A program made the translations under genes and the position numbers. The notes below the pieces were generated by a model. The model worked only from the letters and a program-made list of their open reading frames with translations. It did no database searches and was not told the DNA's origin. From positions 62,001 through 126,000 of the forward strand of contig NZ_BCXE01000035.1 of assembly GCF_001894945.1 (NCBI RefSeq): a stretch of 64,000 bases of DNA, given 5' to 3'. The DNA is from Rhodococcus ruber NBRC 15591 (GTDB taxonomy: Bacteria > Actinomycetota > Actinomycetes > Mycobacteriales > Mycobacteriaceae). This document shows positions 56,661 to 64,000 of the stretch, one piece after another. Positions within the stretch are counted from its first letter, which is position 1; each line of letters opens with the position of its first letter.

Positions 56661-58181
56661 TCAGGCGGCCGGTGACGGTTCGATGAGAGGCGGTGACGTG
56701 CTCGTCGCCTCCTCCGCCGGGGCCGCGGTCGAGGAGGTCTCGGTCGTCGTCTCGGGTGGTGCGAACTCGGACGGCGGCGCGGACGTCGTCGAGCTCGGTG
56801 TCGTGCTCTCGGACGGCGTCGTGCCGGGCAGCGTCGGCAGCGGGACGGTCGGCAGCGGAACGCTCGGGAGGGTTCCCGGCAACTGCCACGGCCGGTCGGT
56901 GCCGGGGACGTCCGCAGGCGACTCGGGCCGCTCGCTCGTCGTCGATTCCGGTGTGCTGGGCGGCGTGGTCGTCGCCGGCGTGGTCGTCGACGACTCGGGC
57001 ACGGTGGGAGTGGGATAGGGCACCGGCGTGTCCGTGCGTGCGTAGCCGTTGTCGGCAGCTGTCGTGGTGACGGCGGCGTGGGGATCCTCGGAGGGGATCT
57101 GCGTGTGTCCGGTGTCGGGGACGGCCGCCGCCGGCTGGGTCGTGGCCTGGCCGCTGGTCCCGGCGGGGGACACGGCGGTGTCGTCGGACGCGATCTGGTC
57201 GGTCGCATAGCCCGCGACGAGCGCACCGATCACGAGCGCCCCGGCGAGGGCACCGGAGACCTTGCCGCCGGGGGTGCCCGCCGTCGGGGTCGAGGCACCT
57301 ACCGACGGATAGGAGGACAGTCGTGACGACGCGGCGAGCAGCGCGGCGCCGTGGGCCGCGGCGGTGGCCGGTTCCGGCACCACCGCGACGGGGCCGGCGA
57401 AGGCCGAGGTCACGGCGTCGGCCAGAGCCGGCATCGCCGCTGCGCCGCCCACGAGCGCCAGCATCTGCGGCCGCGGTTCGGTGTGGCAGACCCGCCGGGT
57501 GAACGTCGCCGCGGTGTCGCTGAGATCGGCCACCATCTCGTCGAGTTCCGTGCGGGTCAGGGGCACCGCCGGTCCGGCGTCACCGAGTTCGATCCGGGTC
57601 GTGGACGCCTCTCCGAGGGCCTCGAGTGCACCCTGACAGCGCACCGTCAGCAGGGCGGGGTCGATCGGGATGCGGCCACGGGTACGGCCGATCCGGCGGC
57701 GCACGTGGTCGTAGACGCGGGCACGGACGGCTCCGCCCCCCACGTCCCCGGTCCGGGCCGAGCGCAGCATCGACCCGGACCGTCGGTCGACGACGGAGAC
57801 GGTGAATCCCGACGCCCCCAGGTCGGCGACGGCGAGGGTGTCGGCGGTGTCGACGAGCCCGGTGCTGTTCAGGTAGGCGAGCACGGCCGTCGTCTCCGGA
57901 ACCAGATGGACGATGTGGCCGTCGCGCACCGACGCGGAGCGGATCGCCTCCGCGTGCTCGGAGGTTCGATAGGCCACCGCCACCGCGTCGGGGACGGCGT
58001 GTCCGTCGATCTGGGTGCTCATGAGGGAGAGGGCATCGATGACGAGGTCGCCCAGGTCGCCGGCGGTCTCGGGATCGGCGGCGAGAAATCGGTACTCGGT
58101 GGTGTGCTCTCCCGGCCCCTCGACGACGAGGGCCGAGCCCACTCCGGAAGCGCCGGTGGAAATTCCCAGCGACGTGCGCAT
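56661..58181 (-). CDS. Hsp70-like actin-fold protein with membrane anchor and Pro/Ser/Thr-rich tail
   Basis: 506 residues. The N-terminal ~300 form an Hsp70-like ATPase: LGISTGASGVGSALV (phosphate 1), VADLGASGFTVSVV (phosphate 2), ALVGGAAAMPALADAV (adenosine) and VPEPATAAAHGAALLA. There is no substrate-binding domain; instead one membrane span (VSGALAGALVIGALVAGYA) and ~190 residues rich in Pro, Thr and Ser that should be outside the membrane, possibly glycosylated or wall-spanning. GGGAGGGGAAC precedes the ATG. Convergent with tsaD, divergent from groES. Not a canonical DnaK; function unknown, perhaps ATP-dependent signalling across the envelope. Confidence 0.78.
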   Translation of the reverse strand: MRTSLGISTGASGVGSALVVEGPGEHTTEYRFLAADPETAGDLGDLVIDALSLMSTQIDGHAVPDAVAVAYRTSEHAEAIRSASVRDGHIVHLVPETTAVLAYLNSTGLVDTADTLAVADLGASGFTVSVVDRRSGSMLRSARTGDVGGGAVRARVYDHVRRRIGRTRGRIPIDPALLTVRCQGALEALGEASTTRIELGDAGPAVPLTRTELDEMVADLSDTAATFTRRVCHTEPRPQMLALVGGAAAMPALADAVTSAFAGPVAVVPEPATAAAHGAALLAASSRLSSYPSVGASTPTAGTPGGKVSGALAGALVIGALVAGYATDQIASDDTAVSPAGTSGQATTQPAAAVPDTGHTQIPSEDPHAAVTTTAADNGYARTDTPVPYPTPTVPESSTTTPATTTPPSTPESTTSERPESPADVPGTDRPWQLPGTLPSVPLPTVPLPTLPGTTPSESTTPSSTTSAPPSEFAPPETTTETSSTAAPAEEATSTSPPLIEPSPAA

Positions 58182-58713
58182 AGTTCCCCTCCCGTGCGTG
58201 ACCGGCGGACAGGGACGCGGTCGAGCCGCAAAGTCACCGAATGGTCACGCGTTCGGTCTCCGTTATCCGAACGTAACAGACGGGGGTGTGCGGGCGCGCG
58301 CCGAAAACCGCCGATCTCGGCCCGCCCGGCGGCGCGGCGGCGCGGCGTCCCTGTTCCGCCACGCGCGCCCGACGTCGGTGCCGGGCGCGGGTGGTTCGTC
58401 CGTTCGGCCGCTGTCGTCCCAGCTCGGAGCCGTACTCTCGGAGGGCGGCGCGAGTGGAGCGTCGTGGGCACGGGTGCCGAACGGACGTCATCTCGGCAGG
58501 GGATCACCCGCAGCTCGGCTCCGGGTACGAATGGTCACAGTTCGGTCTCCTCGGTTGCGGACGCGACGGGCACGTGCGGGGGTCGACGGCCCGCGGTGGG
58601 TCCGGAGCCCGACGAACGGGGTGCACTCGTGCGGAGGTCGCCCGGGTGGGGGCCCGCTCGTCGCGGTCGTGGTGCGTCCGAGGCGACACGAGCTCATTCA
58701 GCACCCTCTGCCC
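58182..58713. other. Intergenic region between Hsp70-like gene and groES promoter
   Basis: About 530 bp with no convincing gene; the open frames overlap and lack ribosome binding sites. It contains two same-strand copies of a bipartite element (CGAATGGTCAC, 1-2 nt, GTTCGGTCTCC) at 58238-58261 and 58528-58550. Confidence 0.65.
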
Positions 58714-58747
58714 TTGAGCGCTGGCACTCGCGTGTATAGAGTGCTAG
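58714..58747 (+). promoter_or_regulatory. groES promoter with CIRCE operator (HrcA site)
   Basis: CTGGCACTC, 9 nt, GAGTGCTAG (58721-58747) is a nearly exact CIRCE inverted repeat. TTGAGC (58714) and TAGAGT (58737) with 17-nt spacing form the promoter, so HrcA bound to CIRCE would cover the -10 region. HrcA itself is not in the window. Confidence 0.9.
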
Positions 58748-58879
58748 TCGACGCCGAGCGTGTTCCGGCACCCGCGACGACGGGACTGCGCGCGGAGTCA
58801 CCGTGGTGACTGAACAAACCCTGTCCGAGGACGACAAGAGTCCTCGGACCATCGAACCCCTGAAAGTGGAGGGCTCATC

Positions 58880-59182
58880 GTGGCGAGCGTGAACATCAAG
58901 CCGCTCGAGGACAAGATCCTCGTCCAGGCCAACGAGGCCGAGACGACGACTGCCTCCGGCCTCGTCATCCCGGATACGGCGAAGGAGAAGCCCCAGGAGG
59001 GCACCGTCGTCGCCGTCGGCCCCGGCCGCTGGGACGACGAGGGTGAGAAGCGCATCCCCCTCGATGTCAAGGAAGGCGACGTCGTCATCTACAGCAAGTA
59101 CGGCGGAACCGAGATCAAGTACGCCGGCCAGGAGTACCTGATCCTGTCGGCTCGCGACGTGCTGGCCGTCGTCGCCAAGTAA
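58880..59182 (+). CDS. groES: Co-chaperonin GroES
   Basis: 100 residues; [20 protein letters not shown], mobile loop [19 protein letters not shown], and [22 protein letters not shown] start with GGAGG 8 nt upstream. It caps GroEL rings. Heat-shock control through CIRCE. Confidence 0.97.
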   Translation: MASVNIKPLEDKILVQANEAETTTASGLVIPDTAKEKPQEGTVVAVGPGRWDDEGEKRIPLDVKEGDVVIYSKYGGTEIKYAGQEYLILSARDVLAVVAK

Positions 59183-59191
59183 ACCGCACGC

Positions 59192-59230
59192 ATTCCGCCC
59201 CGGAGTTCCGTCTCGGACCCGGGGCGGAAT
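59192..59230 (+). terminator. Stem-loop between groES and groEL1
   Basis: A 12-bp perfect stem (59192-59203 with 59219-59230) and a 15-nt loop, 9 nt after groES. It could attenuate readthrough or mark an mRNA processing site, giving different GroES and GroEL1 levels. Confidence 0.65.
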
Positions 59231-59259
59231 CCGTTCCGGATCCTTCGTTCCAGGAGTAG

Positions 59260-60885
<1,626 letters not shown>

Positions 60886-60931
60886 CGAGCCGGGTGCCCG
60901 GCCGCGGAGTCGGCCGGGTACCCGGGAACTG

Positions 60932-60967
60932 CGAAGCCCCGCACGGAACAATCCGTGCGGGGCTTCG
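60932..60967. terminator. Terminator between groEL1 and whiB3
   Basis: A 16-bp perfect stem (60932-60947 with 60952-60967) and a 4-nt loop followed by a T-containing run; it serves the convergent groEL1 and whiB3 genes. Confidence 0.85.
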
Positions 60968-60996
60968 TCGTCTCGTGGTGTCGTCCGGCGGGCCGG

Positions 60997-61290
60997 TCAG
61001 ACCGCGATCCGCCGTCGTCGGTGCCGCGCGTACATCTCCCGTTCGGTCTCGGACATGCCGCCCCAGATGCCGTACGGCTCGGACACCGCCAGAGCGTGCT
61101 CCCGGCACTGCACGAGCACCGGGCACTGCCGGCACATCTCCTTGGCCCGGCTCTCGCGCTGCGCCCTGGCCCGGCCGCGCTCACCGTCCGGGTGGAAGAA
61201 CATCGAGGAGTCCACCCCACGACACAGTCCGTGCATCTGCCAATCCCAGACGTCCGCGTTCGGTCCGGGCAAGTGGTGTGGTGCAGGCAT
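60997..61290 (-). CDS. whiB3: WhiB family iron-sulfur regulator WhiB3
   Basis: 97 residues. Four cluster cysteines at 23, 53, 56 and 62 (GLCRG, MCRQCP, QCREHA), the turn YGIWGG, and a basic C-terminal helix (RHRRRR). The MPAPHHLPGPNADVWDWQ N-terminus and cysteine positions match M. tuberculosis WhiB3, which senses O2/NO/redox and controls lipid anabolism through sigma-A. GGAG precedes ATG 61290; the longer frame upstream lacks similarity. Location between groEL1 and sigD is conserved. Confidence 0.95.
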   Translation of the reverse strand: MPAPHHLPGPNADVWDWQMHGLCRGVDSSMFFHPDGERGRARAQRESRAKEMCRQCPVLVQCREHALAVSEPYGIWGGMSETEREMYARHRRRRIAV

Positions 61291-61377
61291 GGGTACTCCT
61301 TTGCAGCGTGCTCGCCCGAGGCGAGCGGACCGTGGGCGGAAGGTCTTTCCCCCCAAAGCAGTTGTTCAGGCTTCGTA

Positions 61378-61407
61378 ACCGTAAAGGTGGCGAGGAAATG
61401 GAGTCAA
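61378..61407 (-). promoter_or_regulatory. whiB3 promoter
   Basis: On the reverse strand TTGACT (61407-61402) and TACGGT (61383-61378) are 18 nt apart, predicting an ~80-nt leader. Confidence 0.65.
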
Positions 61408-61790
61408 CACTTTCGCGGAGTGGCAATTTCCATATCCCGATCTGCGAGAATTAACCGCCGAAATATTTACATCGTGGCTGATCCGTGATTGTGTCCTGAG
61501 GGTGTGCGCCTCCACGGTGCGTGCCGTCCTCCGGTTCCCGGAATGGCCCCGATCAGGGACTATAGGCCCTGCGCTGGGTGCCGGAAGGCATCCGTCCGGT
61601 TCGCCGGGGCCGAAAATTGCCACGGCGTGCGCATCTTTCGTACCGACACCGTGTCTGTAATTAACAAAACGTAAACCGGATGTTCAACCGGCCGAAGCAC
61701 GGAAGTAATTGATGCGCCGTCGGTGCATATTTCTCGGAATGCACTCCACCTCCCCGCCGGACGGAGGCGAAGGGGTGCGATCATGGCCTC
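61408..61790. other. Long AT-richer intergenic region between whiB3 and the Rv3415c-like gene
   Basis: About 380 bp without a gene. Two stretches (near 61426-61480 and 61608-61690) are clearly less GC-rich than the surroundings, with motifs such as AATTAACC, AAATATTTAC and TAATTAAC. It probably holds regulatory sites for both flanking genes; no defined operator was recognised. Confidence 0.6.
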
Positions 61791-62633
61791 GTGCCCGTCA
61801 CCGCCCTGCCGTCCGACACGTCCACGCTCGCCTCGGCGGCATTCGGTGCCCGGCCGGACCTGTTCCCTCTCCCGCCCGGCGGGGATCGCGTCGCGTCGTG
61901 GCACCGGGCCGTCGCCCTGGGCGGTCAGGGTCGCTACGCCGCCGCCCGCGCGGAGCTGACCCGGCTCCGCCGCGCCACGGGTCCGGACGGAGCGCTCGCG
62001 TCCCTGGCGGCGAGCACCGAGGCGTCGCTGCTGCGTCAGCTCGGCCGGCACCGCGAGGCCGCCGTCCTCGACGGACGGGCGGCCGCGGCGCTCGCCGACG
62101 CCCCGCGGTATTCCTCGTGGACCGTCGAGGCTCGGTGCGACGCCCTCACGGGGCTGGCGGCGGACGCGCTCGGGTGCGGCCGGATCCGGCCGGCCGTCCG
62201 GCTGCTGGACCGTTGCGCTGCCGCTCTCGACGCCGCCGAAGGCGTGCACGGCGCGGTGTTCCGGCGCCAGCGTGTGCGCCTGCACTGGGTCTGCGCGGAG
62301 ACTGCCCTGGCTTCCGGGGACTTCGCCACCGCCCGTCGGCGTTCGGCTGCGGCCGCGGCCGAGGCCGAACGCAGCGGCTCGGTCCGGCACCTGGTCAAAT
62401 CCGATCTGCTGCGGGCCGCCTCGTGGACCGGGGAGTCCGATCTCACGCCCGCCCGGGACCTGTGCCTCGACGTACTCGACCGTAGTACCGCGCTCGGTCT
62501 GGTCCCGCTGCGCTGGGCGGCCGCGATGCTGTGGGACGGGCTCGGGGGCGGGGAGGCGGCTCGGCGCGTGCGCGACGAGTCGGCGGCACTCGTCGTCCGG
62601 CGCGGTGGGAGATTCGCAACGATCCGGGTCTAG
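61791..62633 (+). CDS. Helical (TPR-like) protein, Rv3415c-like
   Basis: 280 residues, Ala/Arg/Leu-rich and almost entirely helical, with pairs of helices resembling tetratricopeptide repeats (GRYAAARAELTRLRRATG, GRHREAAVLDGRAAAALAD, GDFATARRRSAAAAAEAE). No signal or membrane span. It fills the whiB3-sigD slot held by Rv3415c in M. tuberculosis, so a role tied to SigD or WhiB3 control is possible. GTG 61791 is the first start giving the full frame; its ribosome binding site is weak. Function unknown. Confidence 0.75.
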   Translation: MPVTALPSDTSTLASAAFGARPDLFPLPPGGDRVASWHRAVALGGQGRYAAARAELTRLRRATGPDGALASLAASTEASLLRQLGRHREAAVLDGRAAAALADAPRYSSWTVEARCDALTGLAADALGCGRIRPAVRLLDRCAAALDAAEGVHGAVFRRQRVRLHWVCAETALASGDFATARRRSAAAAAEAERSGSVRHLVKSDLLRAASWTGESDLTPARDLCLDVLDRSTALGLVPLRWAAAMLWDGLGGGEAARRVRDESAALVVRRGGRFATIRV

Positions 62634-62730
62634 AAGCCATCCGTGCGTCCGTTCCGTCCGGTCGTGTCGCTAGTCTGGGGATGTTCCACTGCAAGTGGAA
62701 GCACACCCGGCCGGGGGGTCGTGTCACTTT

Positions 62731-62756
62731 GTAACGCCAGGACTTGCGCAATCGAT
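62731..62756 (+). promoter_or_regulatory. SigD-type promoter of sigD (autoregulation)
   Basis: GTAACG, exactly 16 nt, then CGAT: the published M. tuberculosis SigD consensus as I recall it. The -10 CGAT overlaps an ATG at 62755; 7 nt further is ATG 62764, the expected start of a leaderless message. Confidence 0.65.
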
Positions 62757-62763
62757 GACTGTC

Positions 62764-63333
62764 ATGGGTGAGGAGTTGGACTCCGCTGTCGCTGCGGCTG
62801 CGCAGGGAGATCGGACGGCCCTCGCTCAGGTTCTGAGAACCATCCGGCCCTTGGTCGTCCGGTACTGCCGGGCACGGGTCGGAGCCGCGGAGCGTGGCCA
62901 GCTCTCCGCGGACGACGTAGCGCAGGAGGTGTGCCTGGCCGTGATGACGGCGTTGCCGCGGTATCAGGACCAGGGACGCCCCTTCATGGCATTCGTGTAC
63001 GGGATCGCGGCACACAAGGTCGCCGACGCGCACCGCAGCGCCGCCCGCAACCGGGCGGATCCGGTCGCGGAGGTACCCGAGTCGATGTCGCTGGACGACA
63101 GTCCGGAGGAGCAGGCGCTCAATGCGGAGACGAGCCGGCAGATGAAGCAGCTGCTGGGCACGCTTCCGGAGAAGCAGCGGGAGATCTTGGTCCTGCGGCT
63201 CGTGGTGGGCCTGTCCGCGGAAGAAACGGCAGCAGCGGTGGGAAGTACGGCAGGGGCCATTCGAGTGGCGCAGCACCGTGCCATCGCCCGACTGAAGAAG
63301 GAAGTGACGAGAGCAGGTGAGAGAAATGGGTAG
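62764..63333 (+). CDS. sigD: ECF sigma factor SigD
   Basis: 189 residues from ATG 62764. Sigma region 2 (LSADDVAQEVCLAVMTALPR, FMAFVYGIAAHKVADAHR) and region 4 (LPEKQREILVLRLVVGLSAE then GSTAGAIRVAQHRAIARLKK) match SigD. The start is debatable: 62755 adds three residues, and GTG 62695 adds 23, as in the M. tuberculosis annotation. I prefer 62764 because a perfect SigD promoter covers 62731-62756 and no Shine-Dalgarno exists for any start. Its 3' end overlaps rsdA by 8 nt, coupling sigma and anti-sigma synthesis. Confidence 0.93.
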   Translation: MGEELDSAVAAAAQGDRTALAQVLRTIRPLVVRYCRARVGAAERGQLSADDVAQEVCLAVMTALPRYQDQGRPFMAFVYGIAAHKVADAHRSAARNRADPVAEVPESMSLDDSPEEQALNAETSRQMKQLLGTLPEKQREILVLRLVVGLSAEETAAAVGSTAGAIRVAQHRAIARLKKEVTRAGERNG

Positions 63334-64000
63334 GAAGCACGGCGCGGATGACGATTTCTTCGCCGATCTCGCCGACGACGGCACCCCCGTGGACATTGCG
63401 GCCGTGCGCCGTGACGACGCCCTCATCGACGCGATCTCCGGGGACGGACCGGTGCCCACCGAGACGACCGAGGAATACGAGCTCGCCACCCTTCTTGCGG
63501 GCTGGCGTGCCGAGATCCTGGCCGATCCGCTTCCTTCCGAGCCGGATCTCGACGAGATCGTCGCCGCGGTCAACCGGGAGATCGGTGCCCGCGACGCACT
63601 CGCCGAGCGCCGCTCCCGCGCCCGCACCCAGCTCCGCCTGATCCGGCCCATCGCCGGCGCCGCCGCCCTGATCGCCATCGCCGTCGGTGGTGCGACCGCC
63701 GTGTCCTACCAGGCCGAACCCGGCGACCCGCTGTGGAGTGTCAAGCAGGTCGTCTTCAGTGAGCAGGCCGAGTCGACGGTCGCCCGGATCGACACCGCCT
63801 CCACGCTGCAGGAGGCCGAGCAGCGGCTCGCCGTCGGCGACACGGAAGGCGCGCAGGAACTGATCCAGTCGGCGCAGCAGCGGTCCGGATCGGTCACCGA
63901 CGCCGGCCAGCGGGACCAGCTGGGTGACTGGGTGCAGCGGCTCACCACCGAGTTGAGCAAGCTCCTTCCGCCCCCGCCTCCGCCCGTGCTGCCCGCGCCC
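63326..64000 (+). CDS. rsdA: Anti-sigma-D factor RsdA, 3' end outside window
   Basis: 225 residues visible and still open at the window end. The N-terminal SigD-binding segment (VRRDDALIDAISGDG, then EYELATLLAGWRAEILADP) is followed by one membrane span (about 108-126, IAGAAALIAIAVGGATAV) and an extracytoplasmic part with a coiled region and a Pro run (LLPPPPPPVLP) at the edge. This is the RsdA layout: cytoplasmic binding of SigD, membrane anchoring, external sensing. ATG lies inside the sigD 3' end with GGTGAGAGA upstream. Confidence 0.92.
   Translation, partial: MGRKHGADDDFFADLADDGTPVDIAAVRRDDALIDAISGDGPVPTETTEEYELATLLAGWRAEILADPLPSEPDLDEIVAAVNREIGARDALAERRSRARTQLRLIRPIAGAAALIAIAVGGATAVSYQAEPGDPLWSVKQVVFSEQAESTVARIDTASTLQEAEQRLAVGDTEGAQELIQSAQQRSGSVTDAGQRDQLGDWVQRLTTELSKLLPPPPPPVLPAP

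Overview
The window is about 64 kb of very high-GC DNA with GTG/TTG starts, strong G/C preference at third codon positions, -10 boxes of the TANNNT type, and many start codons sitting 6-8 nt after such a box. It carries mycolyltransferase (antigen-85 fold) paralogs, an ESX-4-type type VII secretion locus, WhiB3, SigD/RsdA and GroEL1 with a His-rich tail. This places it in a mycolic-acid-containing actinobacterium (Mycobacteriales), most likely Rhodococcus or a close relative. The gene order largely matches, from memory, two Mycobacterium tuberculosis regions (Rv0700-Rv0734 and Rv3462c-Rv3413c), which here are joined.

Layout. 1-7.5 kb: 3' end of a mycolyltransferase, a secreted lipase, a DrrABC-like ABC exporter, a GntR/FCD regulator and a divergent Tat-exported amidase. 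7.9-20.8 kb: S10 operon (rpsJ-rpsQ), spc operon (rplN-rplO) and secY-adk-map, separated by hairpins and fresh promoters. 20.9-26.2 kb: dtd (antisense), then infA-rpmJ-rpsM-rpsK-rpsD-rpoA-rplQ-truA. 26.3-30.4 kb: a second mycolyltransferase, two very small reverse-strand ORFs, an acyl-CoA dehydrogenase with a divergent TetR regulator, and an FMN reductase. 30.4-42.7 kb: ESX-4-like secretion system (eccE, eccB, mycP, eccD, eccC, an Rv3446c-family protein, esxU, esxT). 43-48.2 kb: rplM-rpsI, glmM, then three secretion-associated-looking genes (an EspC-like 108-residue protein with YxxxD, a 426-residue WXG-containing protein, a 55-residue protein), and a reverse-strand hydrolase-fold protein without its nucleophile. 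48.3-56.6 kb: glmS, nnr, alr, an alpha/beta hydrolase, tsaE, tsaB, rimI, tsaD. 56.7-64 kb: an Hsp70-like membrane protein (reverse), CIRCE-controlled groES-groEL1, whiB3 (reverse), an Rv3415c-like helical protein, sigD and the start of its anti-sigma factor rsdA.

How it works together. Most of the window is growth machinery: ribosome, SecY translocon, RNA polymerase alpha, tRNA modification (TruA, TsaB/D/E), amino-sugar supply (GlmM, GlmS) and D-alanine (Alr). The envelope theme (mycolyltransferases, ESX-4, peptidoglycan precursors) is woven through it. Most promising for novelty are the 21-residue amphipathic peptide ORF at 27401-27466 with a near-ideal Shine-Dalgarno sequence, the small-gene set downstream of glmM, the hydrolase with Gly in place of the catalytic Ser, a perfect SigD-type promoter overlapping the sigD start, and three unrelated-looking 21-24 bp tandem arrays between genes, one of which runs into the rplM promoter.
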